From Cepaea nemoralis (Eukaryota; Mollusca; Gastropoda; Stylommatophora; Helicidae): a DNA stretch of 64,000 bases. Positions 1 through 11,054 of this stretch are shown one piece after another; position 1 is the stretch's first letter, and every line of letters begins with the position of its first letter. Under the pieces are notes generated by a model, which was given only the letters and a program-made list of their open reading frames with translations, did no database searches and had not been told where the DNA came from. Position numbers and translations under genes: made by a program. Location of the stretch: the NCBI GenBank assembly GCA_014155875.1, contig JACEFZ010011703.1, positions 62,001 to 126,000 on the forward strand, written 5' to 3'.

Positions 1-116
1 CGCAACGTTATCTATGCGATCATCTGCACACGTTGCGACATGAGATATCTTGGGAAGACAGGTCTTCGTCTGGCGGACAGATTTAGGCAACACCTCTCTG
101 ATATCAACAGTGGTGC

Positions 117-795
117 TGTCATAATCTCCCCACCAGTTCTACCGCGTCGTCGTCAACGACAGTGTTTGTATCACATCTGTTAGTGATTACGAGCCTGGGT
201 TATTGCTGAATGCAAGATTCTGACAGGTGTGAACGTGGGGGATCGTCCTGGAGCGTTCACACCTGTCAGAATCTTGCATTCAGCAATAACCCAGGCTCGT
301 AATCACTAACAGATGTGATACAAACACTGTCACAGAATGACTTTACGTGACACACTGCAAATACAATTCAAACACTTTATTCACACTTCTCACTCATCAC
401 AACCATTACATGCATCGCACAATTACAATAACGATGCCATAATACAATCAATAGATATATATAAATGCAATGTATACAACTCACAATCCTACATACCAGG
501 CGCAAAGTCTCCTATACTCACACAGGCTTTCTATCTATTAGCGTTCATACACACAAGTCATACGAGCACCATTCAATCCGTCTGTCCTGTACAACAGTCC
601 CAAGCCGTCTGGCCGCTAACCACTGTGAGTTCTTGCTAGTCGGGGTTGTGTCCCTGCGTGGACTTCATGTCCCACGCATGCACCGACTGACCATTCCTGT
701 CACAGCGTGGTTAGTGTCGCTCACAGGTGGACCTGGTCGTAATTGCCAGGCGTCGTTGACGACGACGCGGTAGAACTGGTGGGGAGATTATGACA
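117..795. mobile_element. Non-autonomous DNA transposon, 44-bp perfect TIRs, 5-bp TSD
   Basis: The ends 117-160 and 752-795 are perfect inverted repeats (start TGTCATAATCTCCCC). They are flanked by the direct repeat GGTGC at 112-116 and 796-800. The interior has no convincing protein; open frames of about 100 codons look like chance. The termini begin TGT and end ACA, which together with a 5-bp duplication would fit an integrase-type transposase, but no superfamily can be named. It sits inside the GIY-YIG frame. Confidence 0.8.
158..331. repeat. 78-bp perfect palindromic arms around an 18-bp loop
   Basis: Bases 158-235 are the exact reverse complement of 254-331, with 236-253 as the loop. 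The palindrome lies just inside the left TIR of the element at 117-795 and overlaps it by three bases. It could form a long hairpin in single-stranded DNA or RNA. It may be an inverted duplication made during transposition or repair, or an assembly artefact. Confidence 0.85.
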
Positions 796-1807
796 GGTGC
801 CAAGAAACTGGTACACCTACACTTCAACAGTTCCGACCACTGTGGTGTTGCCTACATACAGGTCACGGCGATCAAATCGTGCAATTCTCAAGAACGCGAT
901 CGCAAGACATTGGAAAACCCTCTCATCTTCCAATTGGGTTCACTCTCTCCTCAAGGCCTCAGTATCCAACACAGTTATCCTACGCCCCCTGCCCCCTCCC
1001 ATTCCCGTAGTCGTATAGTTCCCTTATAAGCTAGTTGCACGTCCTTCACAGGACGTCGTAGTCAACGCCAGCATTATCTTTGCCTTCTGAGACTTCCCGG
1101 TCAGTTAACATTCAGTTGCTTCTCATTGCTTTCTGAACTACCGGCACTTGCGCTATTTTATGATGGCAAGAGCGTGGTGGTCTGCATCCAAATCGCCCGC
1201 AGCGTTGTTTCGAGCTTGGCGTGCGGAATTGCCACTGCATCTGTTACATCGCCACAGAGTCGGCTACAGTGCTCTACCTATCCATATGTTCCCTTTTCAC
1301 TCTCATGGGCGCACCCCCATCCCCCCAGCGCCGGTTCCCCACCGGTTGTCTTAGCCAATCCCCGAGCTTCTGACTTTATTACCTTTAGTCAGTTGACCCT
1401 GTTAACCACTACATCCGGTTTATTCCATCCACGGATAGTCGCTCAAGCAAGAACACAGATAAGTTAAATTAATATTTTAATGTAGTGTCTTTCGTGTATT
1501 TGTTAGTCTATTTTTGTTTGTATGTTCTGTGCTGACGAAGGCTTTGGCCGCAACGTCCATTTTGTTTCTTGTAGTCGTGCTCTAGTAAAGCTCACAATCT
1601 ACTTCTCGTTTTTCGGTGATTCATTCATTGTTAAAAAAAAAACAGGCGCAGCTTGAAATGAATATCGGGGAAATGTCCTGGGACCTAAAGGCGAACGTTG
1701 TGACATTGACCCAGCTAGCGTGGATTGATCTATTATAACACCACACCCCCAAGGCTCCTCAAGGCTTGGAACAGTGTCATGTTAAGTTAGTTCCATATCC
1801 TCTAGAG

Positions 1808-2109
1808 CAGTGGTTCTCAACCTTTTTTTTTTACCCTGCCCCCCTTCACCATATTTTCAGAACGTCACCCCCCCCCCCCCTTTTCGTATTTCCTACCTAA
1901 AAATCCCGCCCCACCCTACACAGTATACGTAATAATGGAAGCTAAATTTAATAGCACATACTAAAACAAGTCTAGGCGTTCACATAAAACATGATTTGTG
2001 GGTCTACTTACTTTATAAATTGAATTTTAGAAGGGTGAGACGTACATAACCGTACAGTATGAAGGGAAAAACAATATCAAGTAATCGGTTCTTGTCTTGA
2101 GAACCACTG
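1808..2109. mobile_element. hAT-type MITE, unit 1
   Basis: Begins CAGTGGTTCTCAACC and ends TTGAGAACCACTG, flanked on both sides by CTCTAGAG (1800-1807 and 2110-2117), an 8-bp target duplication typical of hAT elements. No coding capacity. It was inserted before the array amplified, since all four units carry it at the same place. Confidence 0.8.
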
Positions 2110-3367
2110 CTCTAGAGGACGTCGCAGTCAAACCCAGAATTTTGGCTTTTTGATTTCGTGTATGCTGGAAATGCGTTCGTAAGCCCTTTCCCGCAGAGCC
2201 GGCTATGTCCTGTCCTTTACCTCTTGTAATTACTTAATTGGTTACTTTAGTGAAATTTCTGTCTTTTATGCTTTTATATTTTTTTCTTCTTTGCTGATGA
2301 AGGCTTATTACCGCGTTGTCTTTATTTATTTATTTATTTATTTTTTATTTTTTAAATTCCTGTATAACTGCGCTTCTTCGCTTCATTTTTGCCGATTTAT
2401 GCAACGCAAGTGATCAAACTTCGACTCGACTACCCTGGCGAATAATTTTAAAAAAAACAAACAAAAAAGCACACACACACAAAAGCCGAGAAATTGGGTC
2501 ACTCTCTCCTCAAGGCCTCAGTATCCAACACAGTTATCCTACGCCCCCTGCCCCCTCCATTCCCGTAGTCGTATAGTTCCCTTATAAGCTAGTTGCACGT
2601 CCTTCACAGGACGTCGTAGTCAACGCCAGCATTATCTTTGCCTTCTGAGACTTCCCGGTCAGTTAACATTCAGTTGCTTCTCATTGCTTTCTGAACTACC
2701 GGCACTTGCGCTATTTTATGATGGCAAGAGCGTGGTGGTCTGCATCCAAATCGCCCGCAGCGTTGTTTCGAGCTTGGCGTGCGGAATTGCCACTGCATCC
2801 TGTTACATCGCCACAGAGTCGGCTACAGTGCTCTACCTATCCATATGTTCCCTTTTCACTCTCATGGGCGCACCCCCATCCCCCCAGCGCCGGTTCCCAC
2901 CGGTTGTCTTAGCCAATCCCCGAGCTTCTGACTTTATTACCTTTAGTCAGTTGACCCTGTTAACCACTACATCCGGTTTATTCCATCCACGGATAGTCGC
3001 TCAAGCAAGAACACAGATAAGTTAAATTAATATTTTAATGTAGTGTCCTTTCGTGTATTTGTTAGTCTATTTTTGTTTGTATGTTCTGTGCTGACGAAGG
3101 CTTTGGCCGCAACGTCCATTTTGTTTCTTGTAGTCGTGCTCTAGTAAAGCTCACAATCTACTTCTCGTTTTTCGGTGATTCATTCATTGTTAAAAAAAAA
3201 AACAGGCGCAGCTTGAAATGAATATCGGGGAAATGTCCTGGGACCTAAAGGCGAACGTTGTGACATTGACCCAGCTAGCGTGGATTGATCTATTATAACA
3301 CCACACCCCCAAGGCTCCTCAAGGCTTGGAACAGTGTCATGTTAAGTTAGTTCCATATCCTCTAGAG

Positions 3368-3664
3368 CAGTGGTTCTCAACCTTTTTTTTTACCCTGCCC
3401 CCCTTCACCATATTTCAGAACGTCACCCCCCCCCCCCTTTTCGTATTTCCTACCTAAAAATCCCGCCCCACCCTACACAGTATACGTATAATGGAAGCTA
3501 AATTTAATAGCACATACTAAAACAAGTCTAGGCGTTCACATAAAACATGATTTGTGGGTCTACTTACTTATAAATTGAATTTTAGAAGGGTGAGACGTAC
3601 ATAACCGTACAGTATGAAGGGAAAAACAATATCAAGTAATCGGTTCTTGTCTTGAGAACCACTG
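3368..3664. mobile_element. hAT-type MITE, unit 2
   Basis: Same element, site and CTCTAGAG flanks as in unit 1, slightly shorter through homopolymer differences. Confidence 0.8.
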
Positions 3665-4921
3665 CTCTAGAGGACGTCGCAGTCAAACCCAGAATTTTGG
3701 CTTTTTGATTTCGTGTATGCTGGAAATGCGTTCGTAAGCCCTTTCCCGCAGAGCCGGCTATGTCCTGTCCTTTACCTCTTGTAATTACTTAATTGGTTAC
3801 TTTAGTGAAATTTCTGTCTTTTATGCTTTTATATTTTTTTTCTTCTTTGCTGATGAAGGCTTATTACCGCGTTGTCTTTATTTATTTATTTATTTATTTT
3901 TTATTTTTTAAATTCCTGTATAACTGCGCTTCTTCGCTTCATTTTTGCCGATTTATGCAACGTAAGTGATCAAACTTCGACTCGACTACCCTGGCAATAA
4001 TTTTAAAAAAACAAACAAAAAAGCACACACACACAAAAGCCGAGAAATTGGGTTCACTCTCTCCTCAAGGCCTCAGTATCCAACACAGTTATCCTACGCC
4101 CCCTGCCCCCTCCCATTCCCGTAGTCGTATAGTTCCCTTATAAGCTAGTTGCACGTCCTTCACAGGACGTCGTAGTCAACGCCAGCATTATCTTTGCCTT
4201 CTGAGACTTCCCGGTCAGTTAACATTCAGTTGCTTCTCATTGCTTTCTGAACTACCGGCACTTGCGCTATTTTATGATGGCAAGAGCGTGGTGGTCTGCA
4301 TCCAAATCGCCCGCAGCGTTGTTTCGAGCTTGGCGTGCGGAATTGCCACTGCATCTGTTACATCGCCACAGAGTCGGCTACAGTGCTCTACCTATCCATA
4401 TGTTCCCTTTTCACTCTCATGGGCGCACCCCCATCCCCCCAGCGCCGGTTCCCCACCGGTTGTCTTAGCCAATCCCCGAGCTTCTGACTTTATTACCTTT
4501 AGTCAGTTGACCCTGTTAACCACTACATCCGGTTTATTCCATCCACGGATAGTCGCTCAAGCAAGAACACAGATAAGTTAAATTAATATTTTAATGTAGT
4601 GTCTTTCGTGTATTTGTTAGTCTATTTTTGTTTGTATGTTCTGTGCTGACGAAGGCTTTGGCCGCAACGTCCATTTTGTTTCTTGTAGTCGTGCTCTAGT
4701 AAAGCTCACAATCTACTTCTCGTTTTTCGGTGATTCATTCATTGTTAAAAAAAAAAACAGGCGCAGCTTGAAATGAATATCGGGGAAATGTCCTGGGACC
4801 TAAGGCGAACGTTGTGACATTGACCCAGCTAGCGTGGATTGATCTATTATAACACCACACCCCCAAGGCTCCTCAAGGCTTGGAACAGTGTCATGTTAAG
4901 TTAGTTCCATATCCTCTAGAG

Positions 4922-5223
4922 CAGTGGTTCTCAACCTTTTTTTTTTACCCTGCCCCCCTTCACCATATTTTCAGAACGTCACCCCCCCCCCCCCTTTTCG
5001 TATTTCCTACCTAAAAATCCCGCCCCACCCTACACAGTATACGTAATAATGGAAGCTAAATTTAATAGCACATACTAAAACAAGTCTAGGCGTTCACATA
5101 AAACATGATTTGTGGGTCTACTTACTTTATAAATTGAATTTTAGAAGGGTGAGACGTACATAACCGTACAGTATGAAGGGAAAAACAATATCAAGTAATC
5201 GGTTCTTGTCTTGAGAACCACTG
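4922..5223. mobile_element. hAT-type MITE, unit 3
   Basis: Same element, site and CTCTAGAG flanks as in units 1 and 2. Confidence 0.8.
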
Positions 5224-6479
5224 CTCTAGAGGACGTCGCAGTCAAACCCAGAATTTTGGCTTTTTGATTTCGTGTATGCTGGAAATGCGTTCGTAAGCCC
5301 TTTCCCGCAGAGCCGGCTATGTCCTGTCCTTTACCTCTTGTAATTACTTAATTGGTTACTTTAGTGAAATTTCTGTCTTTTATGCTTTTATATTTTTTTT
5401 CTTCTTTGCTGATGAAGGCTTATTACCGCGTTGTCTTTATTTATTTATTTATTTATTTTTTATTTTTTAAATTCCTGTATAACTGCGCTTCTTCGCTTCA
5501 TTTTTGCCGATTTATGCAACGCAAGTGATCAAACTTCGACTCGACTACCCTGGCAATAATTTTAAAAAAACAAACAAAAAAGCACACACACACAAAAGCC
5601 GAGAAATTGGGTTCACTCTCTCCCTCAAGGCCTCAGTATCCAACACAGTTATCCTACGCCCCCTGCCCCCTCCCATTCCCGTAGTCGTATAGTTCCCTTA
5701 TAAGCTAGTTGCTTGTCCTTCACAGGACGTCGTAGTCAACGCCAGCATTATCTTTGCCTTCTGAGACTTCCGGGTCAGTTTACGTTCAGTTGCTTCTCAT
5801 TGCTTTCTGAACTACCGGCACGTTGCGCTATTTTATGATGGCAAGAGCGTGGTGGTCTGCATCCAAATCGCCCGCAGCGTTGTTTCGAGCTTGGCGTGCG
5901 GAATTGCCACTGCATCTGTTACATCGCCACAGAGTCGGCTACAGTGCTCTACCTATCCATATGTTCCCTTTTCACTCTTATGGGCGCACCCCCATCCCCC
6001 CAGCGCCGGTTCCCCCCGGTTGTCTTAGCCAATCCCCGAGCTTCTGACTTTATGACCTTTAGTCAGTTGACCTTGTTAACCACTACATCCGGTTTATTCC
6101 ATCCACGGATAGTCCGCTCAAGCAAGAACACAGATAAGTTAAATTAATATTTTAATGTAGTGTCTTTCGTGTATTTGTTAGTCTATTTTTGTTTTTATGT
6201 TCTGTGCTGACGAAGGCTTTGGCCGCAACGTCCATTTTGTTTCTTGTAGTCGTGCTATAGTAAAGCTCACAATCTACTTCTCGTTTTTCGGTGATTCATT
6301 CATTGTTAAAAAAACAGGCGCAGCTTGAAATGAATATCGGGGAAATGTCCTGGGACCTAAAGGCGAACGTTGTGACATTGACCCAGCTAGCGTGGATTGA
6401 TCTATTATAACACCACACCCCCAAGGCTCCTCAAGGCTTGGAACAGTGTCATGTTAAGTTAGTTCCATATCCTCTAGAG

Positions 6480-6819
6480 CAATGGTTCTCAACCTTTTTT
6501 TTTTACCCGTGCCCCCCTTCACCATATTTTCAGAACGTCACCCCCCCCCCTTTCGTATTTCCTACCTAAAAATCCCGCCCCACCCTACACAGTTTACGTA
6601 ATAATGGAAGCTAAATTTAATAGCACATACTAAAACAAGTCTAGGCGTTCACATAAAACATGATTTGTGGGTCTACTTACTTTATAAATTGAATTTTCGA
6701 AGGGTGAGACGTACATAACCGTACAGTATGAAGGGAAAAACAATATCATGTAATCGGTTCTTGTATTGACGCGATCTTGAAAGGGGGGGAGGGAATTCCC
6801 CACCGGTTGAGAACCACTG
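6480..6819. mobile_element. hAT-type MITE, unit 4 (longer form)
   Basis: Same site and flanks (6472-6479, 6820-6827), but it keeps about 38 bp near the right end (about 6773-6810, G-rich then GGGAATTCCCC and ACCGG) that is missing from the other three copies. It therefore preserves the longer right terminus GGTTGAGAACCACTG and looks ancestral. Confidence 0.8.
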
Positions 6820-7216
6820 CTCTAGAGGACGTCGCAGTCAAACCCAGAATTTTGGCTGTTTGATTTCGTGTATGCGGGATTAAGAAATGTGTTCGTAAGC
6901 CCTTTCCCGCAGAGCCGGCTGTGTCCTGTCCTTTACTTCTTGTAATTACTTAATTCGTTACTTTGGTGAAATTTCTGTCTTTTATGCTTTTATATTTTTT
7001 TTTCTTCTTTGCTGATGAAGGCTTATTACCGCGTTGTCTTTTTTTTTTTATTTATTTATTTATTTTTTATTTATTTTTTTTATTCCTGTATAACTGCGCT
7101 TCTTCGCTTCATTTTTGCCGATTTATGCAACACAAGTGATCAAACTTCGACTCGACTACCCTGGCAATAATTTTAAAAAACAAACAAAAAAGCACACACA
7201 CACAAAAGCCGAGAAA

Positions 7217-7841
7217 CCTAAGACAAAACATGATGATGATAATGAAGACAATCATTATCTGTACTTACATCGTACGCCTTCGTCTGGCGCTGTCCAGATG
7301 TTTCGACAGAAATCGTCTTCCGAAGGGACATGTCTTCATGTTTTGATCCCATCATTTTTAAACGTCTTCGGTGGATGAATACACTCGTCTAAATACAGCA
7401 GTTAGTTGGTTTGACTGTAACCATTCATAAATACCGAATGGACGGCCAGATTCTAAGAAAGTTCTCCTGCCTATTCGTCGTCTCCTTTAATTGATCTGTT
7501 ACGTAGATTGTACTGTTAAACTAAAGACGGTTGTGCCGGTAACCCAACCCGACAGTGATTAGAATATATATCTTGGCGCTCCTCAACAACAAATATTACT
7601 ATCTTCTTTGTTGCTGTGTTTATTGGTGGTGCTATTCATTTGCTGTTTTGTTAAACTGACGGCTCGTGTTGTAAGCTCTGTTGAGAAAAACAAAAAACCT
7701 TTCATCTGGGGCACGGAAGCGACGTAGTATGTCATGGAGATGGTTGTCTAATGTAAGAATCTAGATGCCAACTCTCGGCGCCAACCTGTGGGTTGAAACG
7801 TGCAAATGTCAGTATTACTAAATTCTGCGGCGGTTGACTAG
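7217..7841. other. Intergenic stretch, one repeat-like block
   Basis: At 7265-7330 the minus strand reads a short repeat-like block with GTCGAAACATCTGGACAGCG, of the type often seen at retroelement ends. No gene is visible in the remainder. Confidence 0.4.
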
Positions 7842-7957
7842 CTCCATCCATCCATCCATCCATGCACCCATCCATCCATCCATCCATCCATCCATCCATC
7901 TGTCCATCCTTCCATCCATCTATCCATCCGTTCATCCATCCATCTATCCATCAATTC
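7842..7957. repeat. (CATC)n microsatellite, interrupted
   Basis: About 115 bp of CATC repeats with CACC, CTGT and CTTC interruptions. Apparent open frames on both strands are repeat translations. Confidence 0.95.
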
Positions 7958-8268
7958 TGCAGTGGATGACTAACTCCGTAAGGATGGTAAAAGTAAAACA
8001 GATAACACGCCCTTTTTAAAACCTGACGCCATATTGGATATGGTTCTAGCACTATATTTTACAGACCAATCAGCACTCGAGGGGTGCTGTGGTCGACACA
8101 ACATCAGCCGCCTTTATTTCCCCAAGATATTTCGTGGTACTCATTTCAGGCTAAATAGACATGTCAGACCATTTTTATTTAAAATTCCGCCCTGGTGTGG
8201 ATTCAAACCTAAGATCACCGGAACGGCAGGCGAGCGGCTCCCTCTTGAAGGATGAGCAGTAGTAAATT

Positions 8269-8482
8269 AGGGCCGATAACATAGGGCCGATATCATTAGT
8301 GCCGATAACATTAGGACCGATAACATTAGGATCTATAACATTAGGGCGATAAAATTAGGACCGATAACTTTAGAGTCGATAACAATTGGACCGATCACAT
8401 TAGGGCCGATAACAATAGGACCGATAACATTAGGGCCCATAATATTAGGCAGATAACATTAGGGCCGATAACATTAGGAACT
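8269..8482. repeat. 16-bp minisatellite, about 13 copies
   Basis: Unit close to GCCGATAACATTAGGA, with variants GGGCCGATAACA, ACCGATAAC and occasional 1-2 bp indels. No coding signal. Confidence 0.9.
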
Positions 8483-8493
8483 TTAGATAGGAG

Positions 8494-8765
8494 TCTCCGT
8501 GACGAAGTGGTTGCGCCAACTGCTTCAAACTCCGGAGGTTGTGGGTTCGATTCCCGACCACGTCATTCGGTTTCATTCTGGACCACTTCATTTGGTTTCA
8601 GAGTGCAACTTTCTCAGAAACTCCAGAGGGTCGTCGCTGGAGCTAAGGAGTTTGTGCTTTGTGCGATGCTTTCAGTAAGCAGCCCTGCGGAAAGGGACCA
8701 AGCCGTATGGGATCAAACCCGGTGGAATGAAGTCGAGCCACTTGTCTGTTAAACTCCCTTTTTTA
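8494..8765 (+). repeat. tRNA-headed SINE, family A
   Basis: The head GTCTCCGTGACGAAGTGG resembles a pol III A box and GGGTTCGATTCCC a B box about 35 bases on. The tRNA-unrelated body carries TTTGTGCTTTGTGCGATGCT and GGGACCAAGCCGTATGGGAT. Relatives lie at 24255-24500, 29326-29530, 49500-49740 and 58600-58715. Confidence 0.75.
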
Positions 8766-8800
8766 ACAGCTTACATTAACTGAATATACATGGGAAAGTG

Positions 8801-8850
8801 CGTCTCCGTGACGAAGTGGTTGCGCCAACTGCTTCAAACTCCGGAGGTTG
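8801..8850 (+). repeat. Truncated SINE family A head
   Basis: About 48 bases identical to the start of the copy at 8494, cut off where a family B SINE begins at about 8853. Confidence 0.75.
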
Positions 8851-8852
8851 TC

Positions 8853-9262
8853 TGCGTGGGGGGTCTGCGTGGTCTCGAGGTATGGTGTCTGCCTCGAGTG
8901 CTGGAGGTCCCGGGTTCAAGCCCCGGTGATGCCGGGGTTTTTTCTCGTGGACTTCTAGTAATAAATTTCCCCTGGTCTCTGGGTAGTGAGATCGGACGCC
9001 CGTGTGTATTGTTGCGCACGTAAAAAAATCCCTTGGCAATTGGAAATCGAAAAAGAGTGGCTTAACGGCGCTGCCCGGGCAAAATTTCGAGTTAAAAATC
9101 TACCCAAAGTATTTTCAGGATCCTCGGCGGTGCTACGAAGTTCGTGCACTGAGCTGAGTTTCTCCAGACTCAGATTTGAGTTAGGAGGAGAACGGAGCAC
9201 TTATGGGTTGCACCCGTGTGCCATGATGTTGATCCATCGACTAAACAAACAAACATGGGAAA
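8853..9262 (+). repeat. tRNA-headed SINE, family B
   Basis: The tRNA-like head has GGTATGGTGTCTGCCTCGAG (A box region) and CCCGGGTTCAAGCCCCGG (B box arm). The body contains CCTGGTCTCTGGGTAGTGAG and CCCTTGGCAATTGGAAATCG and ends near GATGTTGATCCATCGAC. A second copy lies at 31616-31990. It was inserted into the family A head just upstream. Confidence 0.8.
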
Positions 9263-9284
9263 GGATCTGAGGGCAGTAAGGAGT

Positions 9285-10110
9285 ATGTAGCAATCATCAT
9301 CATGTGCCGTGCCATTAAGCGTGGGCGGAGATGTTCCGGCATCTCCCACAATCACCAGAGTCGAGCATCAACTCCGTGTTCTTGTTTCAACCATGCCACG
9401 TAGCCACACCATCCCGAAATATTACTTCTCTGCATTCCAATTGTTCTTTGCCCCTCAGTCTTGCTAGTTGTCGCCAAGTTCAACAGTTTATTTCTTCTCA
9501 TAACGTGTCCAAAATTTCTAGACGTCTAGTCTAATTTCTCTAATCAGTTTACGGTTTTCATTTGCCTCTTGTAGGACTTGCTCATTTGTTTGTCTATCGG
9601 TCCATGTTATTCTTTGCATTTTCCTCAGAAACTACATTTCCAATACCATTATATGTTTTTCAGCAGGTTCGCATGGCCAAATGGATAAGAACGCGTGTTC
9701 TTAAACATCCGGTGTGCTGATGTCGAGGTAAGCGGTACAACCCCTACACCGGACAGCTGGACTAAAATGTTGACCTGTCGTCCTTGACCTGGGGACGTAA
9801 ATTACAAGTACCTCTGAAGTCGGAGTGGCTTCGCCTGATGGCGAGGGACACTGTTAATAGGGAAGCTAATCCACACGCAAAATTTAGTCCATCACTACTA
9901 TAAATAGTGTGTATGGACTACGCTTGAATTCAAAGCGAGCGAGCGCCAAAAAAAAACGTTTTTCATCTTGCCTGCTCATTGTCCATGCTTCACATCCATA
10001 TAAGAGTATAGGCTCTGTGTAGCACCTCAACACTCTTTTTCTCGCTACAATTGACGAAGGTCTAACAAAAATTAAGACTTTTTTGCACGGCCTGAAATGC
10101 ATCGGTCATT
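9285..10110 (-). pseudogene. LINE reverse-transcriptase C-terminal relic (family L1w), interrupted by a SINE
   Basis: The minus strand reads RKRVLRCYTEPILLYGCEAW at 10050-9980. Beyond the SINE at 9666-9945 it continues with FLRKMQRITWTDRQTNEQVL and a decayed tail. This is the usual region downstream of the reverse-transcriptase domain in LINEs (LYGCE.W motif). Related copies lie at 16745-17850, 18400-18865, 40000-40235 and 46244-46770. Many stops; not functional. Confidence 0.7.
9666..9945 (+). repeat. tRNA-headed SINE, family C
   Basis: Head CATGGCCAAATGGATAAGA with TTCTTAAACATCCGGTG; body with ACACCGGACAGCTGGAC and CTAATCCACACGCAAAATT; tail near GGACTACGCTTGAATTCAAA. GTTTTTCA occurs on both sides and probably marks the target duplication. 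Other copies: 16498-16722 (-), 18995-19960 (split), 23118-23325, 36640-36865 (-). Confidence 0.75.
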
Positions 10111-10274
10111 TGTGGCCATCCCCCATATTTGTTTATACACCACTCGAAGGGGGCGATACTATAAATGGAATTTCCGGCCGCATTTACTTCCGAAGACATC
10201 TCCACATACCTATTTTAGGACGAGGTGATCTGGAAGCCAAGGTCAATTAATAAAAAAAGAAAAACAAAAGAAAA

Positions 10275-10365
10275 AAGAAAATAAGCCTCGGTACATATTC
10301 GACCCCATAACCACTGGACTAATAGGTAAATATACTAGCCACTGCACCACTACCAAAGTGAACTT
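10275..10365 (-). repeat. tRNA-like SINE head
   Basis: On the minus strand GGTGCAGTGGCTAGTATATT followed by GTGGTTATGGGGTCGAATAT has the spacing of A and B boxes. No true tRNA cloverleaf is evident. Confidence 0.45.
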
Positions 10366-10442
10366 TGTTAATTCATAGCAATTAACGGGGTAAAATAATT
10401 TTATTTTTTTTTTAAGCATAGGAAATAAGACCGGAGACCGAC

Positions 10443-11050
10443 GGGGATGCCTGTTGACAACTTTGCCATTCTTACTGGAGGTAGGGGAAGTTACGGCGGT
10501 GTCAGCTGGCTGGAGGAGAAACAGCACACGTGTATCATGATTGTGACGGGCTCACAAAATATGATGAGAAAGGTGATAACAGGCATGACACAGGGCTCAC
10601 AAAGTATGATAAGAAAGGTGATAACAGGCATGCTTCCGGCAAAGTTGCAGTCTTCCAATCACCAATAAAAAAAAATAGAAAACATATATTTGATCCCCCC
10701 CCCCTTCCACCCCACTCCCAGGTCATGCTGGTGTGGTGGGAAAAAAGCAGGCGGACAGATTGGCTGGGTCTGCACCGCTTGATGGGGTATTGATACATGA
10801 TAAGGCAGACAGTGGTCAGGGCCCTTTTGAATTCTTTCTATAATGCAGAAGAACAGGTTGATCATCACGGCTTGGAGAAAATGGCGCTGCAGGGAGCGAT
10901 CAGAGGATCTGACCGACACCCAAAACTCCGAGGAAAAGTCAGACGGACACATAATCAGATTGCTACTGGTACCATTAGTATTGGACTTTTCGCTGGCTGT
11001 TGAAGATGAAGACGAAGCACTTATGGGAAAGTCCCCAGTGCTGTGATGTT
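10443..11050 (+). pseudogene. LINE 3' end with RNase H C-terminal relic
   Basis: The plus strand around 10720-10790 reads a shifted form of GHAGV..N..ADRLAGSAPLDG, the end of an RNase H domain as found in some LINEs. A conserved non-frame tail follows, ending near CCAGTGCTGTGATGTTG. A second copy of the same 3' end is at 20102-20665 and a short one at 38440-38520. Multiple frameshifts; inactive. Confidence 0.6.
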
Positions 11051-11054
11051 GTTT

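Larger units (their letters stand above)
1..1029 (+). pseudogene. GIY-YIG endonuclease fragment of a Penelope-like retroelement, split by an insertion
   Basis: Frame 1 from the first base reads a GIY-YIG-type start (IYAIICTRCDMRYLGKTG, then RLADRFRQHLSDI) up to about 116. The frame resumes at 796 with KLVHLHFNSSDH and LENPLIFQLGSLSPQGLS and stops at 1029. The order of these motifs is that of the GIY-YIG nuclease domain found at the C-terminus of Penelope-like elements (known family) and of related cut-and-copy elements. The frame is interrupted by a 679-bp element at 117-795; removing it with one copy of the 5-bp duplication rejoins the frame exactly (INSGA to KKLVH). The upstream reverse transcriptase would lie outside the window. 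The tail of this frame, from 932, is also the first part of the tandem unit that follows. Nuclease motif assignment is by eye. Confidence 0.7.
932..7216. repeat. Four-copy head-to-tail tandem array, unit about 1.55-1.61 kb
   Basis: Units run about 932-2491, 2492-4045, 4046-5604 and 5605-7216. They differ mainly by homopolymer length and scattered substitutions. Each unit contains the last codons of the GIY-YIG frame, a minus-strand SINE relic (about 1025-1255 in unit 1), a hAT-type MITE, poly-C and poly-T runs, a (TTTA)n stretch and a short (CA)n. The unit joints share AAATTGGG-like sequence. The left border inside a coding frame, and the array ending in unrelated sequence after GCCGAGAAA, point to local tandem duplication rather than transposition. 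The 113-codon open frame repeated in the units has no recognisable domain. Confidence 0.9.

Noticed and set aside
1126..4581. Repeated 113-codon open frame in tandem units
   Set aside because: No domain, proline/serine-rich, partly reverse-strand SINE sequence; its conservation only reflects recent duplication, and unit 4 breaks it.
8494..8570. Functional tRNA gene
   Set aside because: Box-like motifs belong to a dispersed SINE with a long body; no intact cloverleaf was found.
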